Counted from the first letter of the stretch, positions 34,177-42,442 are shown. The stretch: 64,000 bases of DNA from Methylobacterium sp. J-070 (GCF_022829385.1 NZ_JAKSXX010000235.1:343882-407881); one strand, 5' to 3'. The notes: generated by a model from the sequence alone, not told the origin. Translations and numbers: made by a program.

Positions 34177-34596
34177 ATGATGTCCATGAGCCACAACGCT
34201 TTTTCCCACACGCGGGAGCCGCGTGAAACGCCGGTCGCCACGGCGTCCGGTGCCTGGCGGACGCTGCCGCTCGATGGCCGTTTCGACCTCGTCTACGAGG
34301 ACGCGGCCGGCGCCTGGAGCAACCGGTCCCTGGCGGCGCGCGAGCTGAAGCTCGGTCCGGGGCGGACCCTGCTCGGCGGCATCGATGCCCGGCGCGGCGG
34401 CTATCGCGGCTTCCGGGTCGATCGGATCCGCCGGCTGGTCGACGGCGCCACCGGCGAGCGCATCGAGACCGGGATCCTGGACCGGCTGCTCGGCCGCGCG
34501 GAGGCGCAACGCCGGGCGCACGCCACGCGAATCCGGCGCCAGGCGCGGGTGCGCCGCGGGGCAGCCCGCGCGGGAGCGGCAGAGCTGATATCGTGA
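34177..34596 (+). CDS. WYL-domain-like small protein
   Basis: A protein of about 139 residues whose centre (about 30-100) fits a WYL domain: FDLVYEDAAGAWSNRSLAAREL, then LLGGIDARRGGYRGFRVDRIRRLVD, the strand-turn pattern with the conserved YR.FR.DRI motif. WYL domains usually sit behind a winged helix in regulators and sense nucleic acids or small ligands; here no DNA-binding domain accompanies it. The C-terminus is a run of Arg/Ala helices (AQRRAHATRIRRQARVRRG). Three closely spaced in-frame ATGs (34177, 34180, 34186) make the exact start uncertain. Confidence 0.75.
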   Translation: MMSMSHNAFSHTREPRETPVATASGAWRTLPLDGRFDLVYEDAAGAWSNRSLAARELKLGPGRTLLGGIDARRGGYRGFRVDRIRRLVDGATGERIETGILDRLLGRAEAQRRAHATRIRRQARVRRGAARAGAAELIS

Positions 34597-34671
34597 CGGG
34601 GAATGCGGGGAAGATGGGGACCTGCGCGGTGGTCCCTCCCCATGTCGGCGCGGGTTGCGTATAGCCGGGTC

Positions 34672-35859
34672 ATGGACCTGATCACCACAACCGACACGCT
34701 GCGTGAGATCTGCGCGCGTCTCGCCGAGCAGCCCTTCGTGACCGTCGACACGGAGTTCATGCGCGAGACGACGTATTATCCCAAGCTCTGCCTCGTACAG
34801 ATGGCGGCTCCGGACGGCACCGCGGTGCTGGTCGATCCCCTGGCGCCCGGCATCGATCTCCAGCCCTTCATCGACCTGATGGCGGATGAGCGGACCGTGA
34901 AAGTGTTCCACTCCGCCCGCCAGGATCTCGAGATCGTCTGGCTGATGGGCGGGATCCTGCCGCAACCGTTCTTCGACACGCAGGTCGCCGCCATGGTGTG
35001 CGGCTACGGCGACTCCGTCTCGTATGAGCAGCTCGTCAACGATGTCGCCAAGGCCAAGATCGACAAGTCGTCCCGCTTCACCGACTGGTCCCGCCGGCCG
35101 CTCTCGGAGGCGCAGCTCACCTACGCCCTCTCGGACGTCACGCACCTCGTGAAGGTCTACGAGGTCCTCGTCGCCGAGCTCCTGCGCACCGATCGCGGTG
35201 CCTGGCTCGACGAGGAGATGGCGGTGCTGACGTCGCCGGACACCTATCGGGCCGATCCGGGACAGGCGTGGCGGCGGCTGTCCGGCCGGATGCGCAAGCC
35301 CCGCGAGATCGCCGTGCTGATGGAGGTCGCGGCGTGGCGCGAGGGCGAGGCGCAGGCCCGCAACGTGCCGCGCGGCCGCGTGCTGAAGGACGAGGCGGTC
35401 ATCGACATCGCGTCCGCCGCCCCGCGGAATGCCGAAGCGCTGGGCCGCCTGCGGACCATCCCGGCCGGGTTCGAACGCTCACGAACCGGCGGAGAGATCC
35501 TGGCCGCCGTGGAGCGCGGCCTCTTGCGCGACACCAGCGACATCCGCATGCCCGAGCGGGCGCGCCGGAGCGGAGGCAACGGCGCGATCGTGGAGCTCCT
35601 GAAGGTGCTTCTGAAGGCGGTCTGCGAGGCCGAGGGCGTCGCGCCGAAGATCATCGCCACCGTCGATGATCTGGAAGCCGTCGCCGATGACGACGCGGCC
35701 GAGGTTCCGGCCCTGCAGGGCTGGCGTCGGACGCTGTTCGGCGAGAAGGCCCTCGCGCTCAAGCAGGGGCGCCTGGCCCTGTCCGTGGAGGCTGGCCGCA
35801 TCGTGGTGCGCACGCTCGACCCGACCTCCGCCGACGAGGCGCCCGGCGCCGCCGACTGA
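34672..35859 (+). CDS. rnd: Ribonuclease D
   Basis: RNase D trims tRNA and other small RNA 3' ends. The 395-residue protein has the DEDDy exonuclease domain: VTVDTEFMRETTYYPKLCLVQ (Exo I), KVFHSARQDLEIVW (Exo II) and LTYALSDVTHLVKVYEVL (Exo III with Tyr), followed by an HRDC domain (about 210-300) starting KPREIAVLMEVAAWREGEAQ. The C-terminal 80 residues continue with a second helical region. ATG at 34672 was chosen over one 69 bases upstream because it starts directly at the conserved domain. Confidence 0.95.
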   Translation: MDLITTTDTLREICARLAEQPFVTVDTEFMRETTYYPKLCLVQMAAPDGTAVLVDPLAPGIDLQPFIDLMADERTVKVFHSARQDLEIVWLMGGILPQPFFDTQVAAMVCGYGDSVSYEQLVNDVAKAKIDKSSRFTDWSRRPLSEAQLTYALSDVTHLVKVYEVLVAELLRTDRGAWLDEEMAVLTSPDTYRADPGQAWRRLSGRMRKPREIAVLMEVAAWREGEAQARNVPRGRVLKDEAVIDIASAAPRNAEALGRLRTIPAGFERSRTGGEILAAVERGLLRDTSDIRMPERARRSGGNGAIVELLKVLLKAVCEAEGVAPKIIATVDDLEAVADDDAAEVPALQGWRRTLFGEKALALKQGRLALSVEAGRIVVRTLDPTSADEAPGAAD

Positions 35860-35967
35860 CAAAGCCCGCGCGGAGCACGACAAACCGCTTCCGCAGACGT
35901 GACTCGCCCGACGGTCGGGACTAAATGGCAATGCCGTTGCCGATTAATCCCGCCCTCCGCTGCGCGT

Positions 35968-36255
35968 ATGCTTGAGCCGAACGAAGTCTTGAAGACTCTG
36001 ACCGGTCGGGGGCTGGTCTCGGCGGAGGGCTGCGGCTCCGCCCGCGTCCGTTACCGCGTGGTGGTGGAACGGCGCGAGGGCGGCATCGTCGCCTTCGGCA
36101 CCCTGAACGGCAGTCACGCGGGCCTGCGGCCCATCTGGCTCGAGCCCGACGCGCAGCTCCGCCTCGCGAACGGGCGTCGCCTCAACATCTCGATCACCGA
36201 TCTCATCGGCGATACGGCGGAGTTCGAGAGCACGGGACCGGTCGGCGCGCTTTGA
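35968..36255 (+). CDS. Uncharacterised 95-residue protein
   Basis: A short beta-rich protein with no signal peptide: LEPNEVLKTLTGRGLVSAEG at the start, ARVRYRVVVERREGGIVAFGT and LANGRRLNISITDLIGDTAEF. The frame is open upstream to a GTG at 35899, but ATG at 35968 gives the better N-terminus. It sits between rnd and the xoxF promoter region and does not appear coupled to either. Codon pattern is typical of the genome, so I take it as a real gene of unknown function. Confidence 0.55.
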   Translation: MLEPNEVLKTLTGRGLVSAEGCGSARVRYRVVVERREGGIVAFGTLNGSHAGLRPIWLEPDAQLRLANGRRLNISITDLIGDTAEFESTGPVGAL

Positions 36256-36965
36256 TTCGGTGGTCGACGCCGTTCGGAAAACCGGCGGCGACGGAGCGGC
36301 CGGCTTCGCGCCATACGGGCGTCGTGGCTGACTGGAGCCGTCGGGATGATTCGGCAAATCAGTACCGGCAAATACGCGGCGACCCGCCAAATCCTGCGAC
36401 TCGCCCATGCGGCGACTGAGCGCACGGGATCGTTGGCCGGGGCGCCCTCGTCGGCCGGTCGTCGCTTACTCCCGCACTGCGAACACGGCGCCGACGGAGT
36501 CCGCCCACAAAAGCAGCACCGCACCAGCCGTGAACCGCGGAGCGCGCATAGTTAGGCACAGCAGAGCTTCAACGCTTGCAAGGTCTGCATGGCCGACCGA
36601 CGCGTCGCCGTGAGAACAAGCCAAAAGAATGCATCCCGTTTGGTGCATCGCAACATTTCTTTTCGCAGGTGCATGACAGACGGCGATGTTTTGTTACCTG
36701 CAAAGAACCTTTCACCGTGCGGCGAAACGCGCGGAACAGCGAGTTGACGGCGCTCAAAAATCTCTTAAGGTCCGTCCAAGCCTCGGTTTCGAGGGGACCG
36801 CCTCAGGGATGGCGGTTCCTGGCTAGGGGGTCCGTAGATCTCCTCGAAGTCCACTATGCCCGCTACCGAGGCGTCCATCCCTGTCGCAAACAGTCAGGTC
36901 GGGGTCCGAGCGACGCGTTCTCTCAACGCGCCCTAACGACTCTCAAAGACTTGTCGGAGGAACCC
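36256..36965. other. 710-base region upstream of xoxF
   Basis: No supported gene. The stretch 36560-36770 is less GC-rich than its surroundings. It contains four TGCAT cores (36586, 36630, 36644 and 36670), a promoter-like pair at 36744-36771 and the box TCTTAAGGTCC at 36763-36773. The xoxF ribosome-binding site CGGAGGAA lies at the right end. I take the region as the long regulatory leader of xoxF. Confidence 0.6.
36744..36771 (+). promoter_or_regulatory. Candidate promoter of xoxF
   Basis: TTGACG at 36744-36749 matches the -35 consensus well; TAAGGT at 36766-36771 is a weaker -10 after a 16-base spacer. The start codon lies about 195 bases downstream, implying a long leader. TAAGGT is part of the box TCTTAAGGTCC, similar to TCTTAGGGTCC upstream of pqqA. 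Identified by eye only. Confidence 0.4.
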
Positions 36966-38771
36966 ATGAGAGCGGTACATCTCCTTGCGCTTGGCGCGAG
37001 CGTCGCGGCCGTTGCCGCGCCGGCGCTGGCCAACGAAAGCGTCCTGAAGGGCATTGCCAATCCGGCGGAGCAAGTCCTTCAGACGGTCGACTACGCGAAT
37101 ACTCGGTATTCGAAGCTCGACCAGATCAACGCGTCGAACGTGAAGAACCTCCAGGTCGCCTGGACCTTCTCGACCGGCGTCCTGCGCGGCCACGAGGGCT
37201 CGCCCCTCGTCGTCGGCAACATGATGTACGTGCACACGCCGTTCCCGAACATCGTGTACGCCCTCGACCTCGACCACGAGGCGAAGATCGTCTGGAAGTA
37301 CGAGCCGAAGCAGGATCCGTCCGTGATCCCGGTGATGTGCTGTGACACGGTCAACCGTGGCCTCGCCTACGCCGACGGCGCCATCCTCCTGCACCAGGCC
37401 GACACCACCCTCGTGTCGCTCGACGCCAAGACCGGCAAGGTCAACTGGTCGGTCGTGAACGGCGACCCGAAGAAGGGCGAGACCAACACCGCGACGGTTC
37501 TGCCGGTCAAGGACAAGGTCATCGTCGGCATCTCGGGCGGCGAGTTCGGCGTGCAGTGCCACGTCACCGCCTACGACCTGAAGACCGGCAAGAAGGTGTG
37601 GCGCGGCTACTCCGAGGGTCCGGACGACCAGATGCTGGTCGACCCGGAGAAGACCACCTACCTCGGCAAGCCGGTCGGCAAGGACTCCTCGCTGAAGACC
37701 TGGGAAGGCGATCAGTGGAAGACCGGCGGCGGCTGCACCTGGGGCTGGTTCTCGTACGACCCCAAGCTCGACCTGATGTACTACGGCTCGGGCAACCCCT
37801 CGACCTGGAACCCCAAGCAGCGTCCGGGCGACAACCGTTGGTCCATGACCGTCTGGGCGCGTAACCCGGATACCGGCGTGGCCAAGTGGGTCTATCAGAT
37901 GACCCCGCACGACGAGTGGGACTACGACGGCATCAACGAGATGATCCTCACGGATCAGAAGATCGACGGCAAGGAGCAGCCGCTCCTGACCCACTTCGAC
38001 CGCAACGGCTTCGGCTACACGCTGAACCGCGAGACCGGCGCCCTTCTGGTCGCCGAGAAGTACGACCCGGCCGTGAACTGGGCGTCCAAGGTCGACATGG
38101 ACAAGGGCTCGAAGACCTACGGCCGTCCGCTGGTCGTGTCGAAGTACTCGACCGAGCAGAACGGTGAGGACACCAACTCCAAGGGCATCTGCCCGGCGGC
38201 CCTCGGGTCGAAGGATCAGCAGCCCGCGGCCTTCTCGCCGAAGACCAACCTGTTCTACGTGCCCACCAACCACGTCTGCATGGACTACGAGCCGTTCCGG
38301 GTGACCTACACCCCGGGCCAGCCCTACGTCGGTGCGACCCTGTCGATGTACCCGGCTCCGAACTCGCACGGCGGCATGGGCAACTTCATCGCCTGGGACG
38401 GCACGACCGGCAAGATCAAGTGGTCCGACGCCGAGCAGTTCTCGGTGTGGTCCGGTGCTCTGGCCACGGCCGGCGACGTGGTGTTCTACGGGACGCTTGA
38501 GGGCTACCTGAAGGCGGTCGACGACAAGACCGGCAAGGAGCTGTTCAAGTTCAAGACCCCGTCGGGCATCATCGGCAACGTGATGACCTACCAGCACAAG
38601 GGCAAGCAGTACGTGGGCGTCCTGTCGGGCGTCGGCGGCTGGGCCGGCATCGGCCTCGCGGCCGGCCTGACCGATCCGAACGCCGGTCTCGGCGCGGTGG
38701 GTGGCTACGCGGCTCTGTCGCAGTACACCAACCTCGGCGGTCAGCTCACCGTCTTCGCCCTGCCGAACTAA
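36966..38771 (+). CDS. xoxF: Lanthanide-dependent methanol dehydrogenase XoxF
   Basis: XoxF is the periplasmic PQQ enzyme that oxidises methanol to formaldehyde with a light lanthanide at the active site. The 601-residue precursor has a signal peptide cleaved near LANE (residue 23). PQQ-domain features include the vicinal disulfide Cys125-Cys126 in VMCCDTVNRG, the metal ligands Glu193 (GGEFG) and Asn277 (SGNPS), the catalytic Asp319 in HDEWDYDG and Asp321 two residues later, the extra Asp that marks lanthanide enzymes and is Ala in calcium MxaF. A strong CGGAGGAA ribosome-binding site precedes the ATG. xoxG and xoxJ follow on the same strand after a hairpin. Electrons pass to XoxG. Confidence 0.98.
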   Translation: MRAVHLLALGASVAAVAAPALANESVLKGIANPAEQVLQTVDYANTRYSKLDQINASNVKNLQVAWTFSTGVLRGHEGSPLVVGNMMYVHTPFPNIVYALDLDHEAKIVWKYEPKQDPSVIPVMCCDTVNRGLAYADGAILLHQADTTLVSLDAKTGKVNWSVVNGDPKKGETNTATVLPVKDKVIVGISGGEFGVQCHVTAYDLKTGKKVWRGYSEGPDDQMLVDPEKTTYLGKPVGKDSSLKTWEGDQWKTGGGCTWGWFSYDPKLDLMYYGSGNPSTWNPKQRPGDNRWSMTVWARNPDTGVAKWVYQMTPHDEWDYDGINEMILTDQKIDGKEQPLLTHFDRNGFGYTLNRETGALLVAEKYDPAVNWASKVDMDKGSKTYGRPLVVSKYSTEQNGEDTNSKGICPAALGSKDQQPAAFSPKTNLFYVPTNHVCMDYEPFRVTYTPGQPYVGATLSMYPAPNSHGGMGNFIAWDGTTGKIKWSDAEQFSVWSGALATAGDVVFYGTLEGYLKAVDDKTGKELFKFKTPSGIIGNVMTYQHKGKQYVGVLSGVGGWAGIGLAAGLTDPNAGLGAVGGYAALSQYTNLGGQLTVFALPN

Positions 38772-38799
38772 TCGGCCGCAGGGTGCAAGTGTGAAAAAC

Positions 38800-38829
38800 G
38801 ATGCCGGCGCGGGTTCCCGCGCCGGCATC
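38800..38829 (+). terminator. Strong GC-rich hairpin between xoxF and xoxG
   Basis: GATGCCGGCGCGGG (38800-38813) and CCCGCGCCGGCATC (38816-38829) are perfect inverted repeats, 13-14 bp with a 2-4 base turn. They start 28 bases after the xoxF stop and are followed by TTATGATTAG, not a proper T-run. It may act as a partial terminator or as a 3' stabiliser for the xoxF message, letting only part of the transcription reach xoxGJ. Confidence 0.7.
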
Positions 38830-38905
38830 CTTATGATTAGACTCAGACGCAAGAGGCTACGGCTCGAAGGAAGGCGAAAGGCCTCGCTCCAGGGAGACTT
38901 ATGCG

Positions 38906-39517
38906 TTGCTCAACCTCAGCACGATCGTAACGCGGCCGGTTATCGCCGCCCTCGCCCTAGCTGCCGTCTCCGCGGCGGCCGTACATGCTGAGGATGCAAA
39001 GCCCGCCGACCCCGCCCTCGCGAATTCGCTCAACGCGAACGACAAGACCGCCGAGCAGGATCCGAAGCTGCTCAAGGACAACGCTGCCGTGAAGGTGGAA
39101 GACGGCAAGTACGTCGACGCCGAAGGCCACCCGACGTTCCACGTCACCCAGGACGGCAAGAAGCTCGACTGGTATGCGTACTCGGGCTACCGCCGGTATC
39201 ACGCGGAGTGCCACGTCTGCCACGGCCCCGACGGCATGGGTTCCACCTACGCGCCCGCGCTGAAGGATTCGCTGAAGCACCTCTCGTACGAGGAGTTCAT
39301 CGGCATCCTGGTCGGCGGCAAGCAGGACGTGAGCGCCTCCGAGCAGAAGGTCATGCCGGCCTTCGGCGACAACAAGAACGTCATGTGCTACTCGGACGAC
39401 CTCTACGTCTATCTGAAGGCGCGCGCCTCCGGGGCGGTCGGACGGATCCGGCCCTCGGACCACGAGGACAAGCCCGACGGCGCCAAGAAGGCGGAGAAGG
39501 AATGCATGGGCGGCTGA
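38906..39517 (+). CDS. xoxG: Cytochrome c XoxG (electron acceptor of XoxF)
   Basis: A 203-residue periplasmic c-type cytochrome with a signal peptide (VIAALALAAVSAAAVHAED region). One CxxCH heme site is present (CHVCHGPDG), and the axial Met is probably in VMPAFGDN. XoxG is the electron acceptor of lanthanide methanol dehydrogenases. The start is TTG at 38906, with AGGGAGA 8 bases upstream; an ATG five bases before is out of frame and hits a stop after nine codons. The stop shares one base with the xoxJ ATG. Confidence 0.94.
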   Translation: MLNLSTIVTRPVIAALALAAVSAAAVHAEDAKPADPALANSLNANDKTAEQDPKLLKDNAAVKVEDGKYVDAEGHPTFHVTQDGKKLDWYAYSGYRRYHAECHVCHGPDGMGSTYAPALKDSLKHLSYEEFIGILVGGKQDVSASEQKVMPAFGDNKNVMCYSDDLYVYLKARASGAVGRIRPSDHEDKPDGAKKAEKECMGG

Positions 39518-40362
39518 TGTCGGCCTTCGCCCGGATCGCAGCCCTCTGTGCCCTGTCTTTGACGGGCGCGCAGGGGGCGCTCGCCCAGCACCTCCCCGAC
39601 ACGGTCACCACGGACGTGCTGCGCGTCTGCGGCGATCCGGGCAACATGCCGTTCTCCGAGCGCAAGGACGACGGTTTCGAGAACAAGATCGCGGCGATCA
39701 TCGCCGACGAGTTGAAGATCAAGGTCCGCTACTACTGGCTCACCCAGGGGCCGGGGTTCGTGCGCAACACCCTCGGCACCGGCCTGTGCGACTTGATCAT
39801 GGGTCAGGCCTTCGGCAGCGACCTCGTCCAGACGACCAACCCCTATTACCGCTCTGCCTACACGCTGGTCACCCGCAAGGGCGAGTTCGATGGCGTGACG
39901 GGTCTCGACGACGTCCGCCTCAAGGGCAGGAGCATCGGGGTGATCGCCGGGACGCCGCCGGTCAACCGCATGGGCGAACTCGGCCTCGTCTCGACGATGA
40001 AGGCGTACGCGCCCTACCAGCTCGACCCGTCCCGCAAGTACCAGACGGTCGCGGCCGAGATCGTGGCGGCGCTCGCCGCCAAGGAGATCGACGCCGCCGT
40101 CCTGTGGGGGCCGGCGGCAGGCTGGCTCGCCAAGCAGTCGGGCACGCCCATGACCGTCGTGCCGCTGCTCAAGGAACCGGAGCGGCCGCCGATGGCCTAC
40201 CGCATCGCCATGGGCGTCCGGATCGGCGAGAACGATTGGAAGCGCACCCTCAACACCGTCCTGCGCAAGCGCAGGGCCGATATCGACGCTGTCCTGCGCG
40301 AATTCGACGTGCCGCTCCTCGACGCCGAGGAGAACAGGCTGGCCGAGCCCGGCGAGCGCTGA
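39517..40362 (+). CDS. xoxJ: Periplasmic XoxJ, MxaJ-like solute-binding fold
   Basis: A 281-residue exported protein (signal peptide about 1-23, AALCALSLTGAQGALA). It has the bacterial type 3 solute-binding fold: LRVCGDPGNMPFSERKDDGF, a hallmark of XoxJ/MxaJ, then GLCDLIMGQAFGSDL and LKGRSIGVIAGTPP, and IDAAVLWGPAAGW. XoxJ is required for full XoxF function and is thought to help activate or load the enzyme rather than to transport a solute. ATG overlaps the xoxG stop by one base, so xoxG and xoxJ are coupled. Confidence 0.95.
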   Translation: MSAFARIAALCALSLTGAQGALAQHLPDTVTTDVLRVCGDPGNMPFSERKDDGFENKIAAIIADELKIKVRYYWLTQGPGFVRNTLGTGLCDLIMGQAFGSDLVQTTNPYYRSAYTLVTRKGEFDGVTGLDDVRLKGRSIGVIAGTPPVNRMGELGLVSTMKAYAPYQLDPSRKYQTVAAEIVAALAAKEIDAAVLWGPAAGWLAKQSGTPMTVVPLLKEPERPPMAYRIAMGVRIGENDWKRTLNTVLRKRRADIDAVLREFDVPLLDAEENRLAEPGER

Positions 40363-40746
40363 CGGGCGCGTGCGCGACCGATCCGACCGGGGCGGCGACG
40401 CCGTCTCGAGGCCCGGCTTGGTCCCTTTGACTACCCGATGGAGCGAAGCGGTCCGGGCGGTGCCGCGCTCACCGCCGGCGCTACCTGAGAATATTTTCTA
40501 TCTGATGCGGATCAGGAAGCGCGACGCGCTCTCCTCCCCCTTGCGGGGAGGAGAGTCGCGCCCAGACCGGCAAGCGCGTGATCCAATTCAATCCGCGCAT
40601 GCTCTCATCGCGGCATCCGCGATGTCGGCGCGGGACTTTCGACCGAGGCGATCAAACGGCCTCCGCGAGATCGGCGCATCCGCGGCGCTTCGGCCGCATC
40701 GGGATGCGGTCGCCCTCCGGAACCGTCCCCGGATCGCCGCCTTCGT
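40363..40746. other. Intergenic region between converging xoxJ and folK
   Basis: A 384-base stretch after xoxJ and after the end of folK. It contains the palindromic repeat at 40529-40555 and otherwise no supported gene or RNA. Transcription from both sides must stop here; the repeat is the only strong hairpin. Confidence 0.6.
40529..40555. repeat. REP-like palindrome, copy 1
   Basis: CTCTCCTCCCC (40529-40539) pairs with GGGGAGGAGAG (40545-40555) around a 5-base CTTGC loop. GCGAC before and GTCGC after partly extend the stem. Similar C-run/G-run hairpins with a TGC loop lie at 52069-52092 and 59325-59346, all between genes. Confidence 0.6.
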
Positions 40747-41229
40747 TCAGGCCGGGGTTCCGGCCCGCGCGATCCCGGTGCGGTCGAGCTTTGCCAGCGC
40801 GTCGACCACGCGCTCGCCGCCGATGACGAGGTCCGGCGCGATCTCGGCGAGGGGCACCAGCACGAAAGCCCGCTCGCGCACGTATCGGTGCGGCAGGACG
40901 AGGCGCGCGTCGTCCACGGCGGCCCCCTCGTAGGCCAGGACGTCGATATCGATCACCCGCGGCCCCCAGCGCTCCTCCCGGACGCGGCCGAGATCGTGCT
41001 CCACGCGCAGGCAGGCGTCGAGCAGTCCGTGCGGATCGAGCGCGGTCTCGATCGCGACGGCGCCGTTGAGGAACCACGGCTGATCGGTCTTGCCCCAGGG
41101 GGGCGTGCGGTAGTCGGCCGAGCGTGCGGTCACGGTGATTCCGGGCGTCGCGGCGAGACCCGCGACCGCCCGGTCGAGCAGCGCCGCCATGTCGCCGATG
41201 TTGCTGCCGATCCCGAGATAGGCCTTCAT
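40747..41229 (-). CDS. folK: 2-amino-4-hydroxy-6-hydroxymethyldihydropteridine pyrophosphokinase
   Basis: FolK (HPPK) transfers pyrophosphate from ATP to the pterin alcohol in folate synthesis. The 160-residue enzyme has YLGIGSNIGD at the start, WFLNGAVAIET in the middle, the signature RWGPRVIDIDVLAY with the metal-binding Asp pair, and LPHRYVRERAFVLVPLAEIAP. Start ATG overlaps the folB stop (ATGA). It is the last gene of a folP-folB-folK run downstream of the pqq cluster. Confidence 0.95.
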   Translation of the reverse strand: MKAYLGIGSNIGDMAALLDRAVAGLAATPGITVTARSADYRTPPWGKTDQPWFLNGAVAIETALDPHGLLDACLRVEHDLGRVREERWGPRVIDIDVLAYEGAAVDDARLVLPHRYVRERAFVLVPLAEIAPDLVIGGERVVDALAKLDRTGIARAGTPA

Positions 41230-41609
41230 CGGCGGACCTCCCGACGGCGGGTGATCTCGACGCTGACGCCGTCGAGGATGGCCGGGACCGGGGCGCTGGG
41301 CTTGTCGACCCGCACGGCGATGGCGTCCACCGCCGGGAACCGCGCGAGGATCGTGGCGGCGATCGACTCCGCGAGGGCTTCGATCAGGTTGAACCGCCGT
41401 TCCGTGGCGATCCCGACCGCGATCTCGGTGAGATCGGCGTAGCTCACCGTGCCGGCGACATCGTCGGAACGACCGGCGGCGCCGAGGTCCAGACGGGCCT
41501 CGAGGGAAATGTAGAAGCGCTGGCCCAGCACCGCCTCCTCGGGCAGGACGCCGTGCCGCCCGAACACGGCGATCCGGGTGACGCGGATCAGGTCGTCGCC
41601 CATGCTCAC
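41226..41609 (-). CDS. folB: Dihydroneopterin aldolase
   Basis: FolB splits dihydroneopterin to hydroxymethyl-dihydropterin and glycolaldehyde. The 127-residue protein has VFGRHGVLPEEAVLGQRFYI at the active-site start, VSYADLTEIAV, LIEALAESIAATIL with the catalytic Glu region, and VRVDKPSAPVPAI. It overlaps folK and folP by 4 bases on each side, so the three fol genes are tightly coupled. Confidence 0.94.
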   Translation of the reverse strand: MSMGDDLIRVTRIAVFGRHGVLPEEAVLGQRFYISLEARLDLGAAGRSDDVAGTVSYADLTEIAVGIATERRFNLIEALAESIAATILARFPAVDAIAVRVDKPSAPVPAILDGVSVEITRRREVRR

Positions 41610-42442
41610 CGCGCCTCCGGCCGCAGGATCGCGTCGACGACGCGCATCGCATCGATGTGGGCCGCCACGTCGTGCACCCGCACGATGTCGGCGCCGAGCG
41701 CCGCCGCGACGGCGTGGGCCGCGAGGGAGCCGTGGAGCCGGTCCGCCGGGCGGGTCTCGCGGTCGTGCAGGCGCCCGAGGAGGGATTTACGGGACACGCC
41801 CACGAGCACCGGATACCCGAGGGCGCGGATCTCCGGGAGCCGCCTCAGCGCCTCGAGATGCTGCGCCCAGGTCTTGCCGAAGCCGACCCCCGGATCGAGG
41901 ACGATGTCGGAGTCCGCGAGGCCCGCCCGGTGCGCGATGCCCAGGGACCGCTCGAAGAATCCGAGCATATCGGCGACGATGTCGATGTCGGCGTCGATCG
42001 TCTCGCGGTTGTGCATGATGATGACCGGCGCTCCGTACGCGGCCGCCACGGAGGCGATGTCGGGCTCGCGCTGCAGACCCCAGACGTCGTTCACGATCCG
42101 GGCCCCGGCCTTGAGCGCGACGCGCGCCGTGGAGGCCTTGTAGGTGTCGATGGAGATCGGCACCGGCAGCCTGGGCGCAACCGCACGGATCACCGGGAGC
42201 ACCCGCGCCTGCTCCTCCTCGGCGGAGACCGGGACGTGACCGGGCCGGGTCGACTCACCGCCGACATCGAGGATCGCCGCGCCCTCGGCGACCAGCCGTT
42301 CCGCCTGCGACACGGCCTCGGCCGCGCCGGCGAACAGGCCGCCGTCGGAGAAGGAATCCGGGGTGACGTTGAGGATGCCCATGACCAGCGTGCGCCCACC
42401 GAGCGCGGGCAGGAGGTCGGACAGGCCGGAAGAGGCGGTCAC
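41606..42442 (-). CDS. folP: Dihydropteroate synthase
   Basis: FolP joins p-aminobenzoate to the pterin pyrophosphate to make dihydropteroate. The 278-residue TIM barrel has MGILNVTPDSFSDGG (pterin-binding loop 1), GAAILDVGGESTRPG, ISIDTYKASTA, NDVWG, DPGVGFGKT and the SRKSLLG motif. GTG starts at 42442 and 42460 are both possible; 42442 has GGGA at good spacing. It is 85 bases downstream of the uncharacterised exported-protein gene and overlaps folB. Confidence 0.94.
   Translation of the reverse strand: MTASSGLSDLLPALGGRTLVMGILNVTPDSFSDGGLFAGAAEAVSQAERLVAEGAAILDVGGESTRPGHVPVSAEEEQARVLPVIRAVAPRLPVPISIDTYKASTARVALKAGARIVNDVWGLQREPDIASVAAAYGAPVIIMHNRETIDADIDIVADMLGFFERSLGIAHRAGLADSDIVLDPGVGFGKTWAQHLEALRRLPEIRALGYPVLVGVSRKSLLGRLHDRETRPADRLHGSLAAHAVAAALGADIVRVHDVAAHIDAMRVVDAILRPEAR

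Noticed and set aside
31512..34226. Plus-strand frame of 904 codons opposite aspS and the glycosyltransferase
   Set aside because: Composition is that of an antisense shadow, and aspS on the minus strand is certain.
36346..36555. 69-codon frame in the xoxF leader
   Set aside because: No ribosome-binding site or family resemblance, and it lies in a region better explained as regulatory DNA.
38901..38930. ATG at 38901 as the xoxG start
   Set aside because: It is out of frame with the cytochrome, meets a stop after nine codons and is too close to the ribosome-binding site.
40378..40933. Plus-strand frames running from the xoxJ end into folK
   Set aside because: Arg/Ser/Pro-rich shadow frames that cross the repeat and overlap folK on the other strand.
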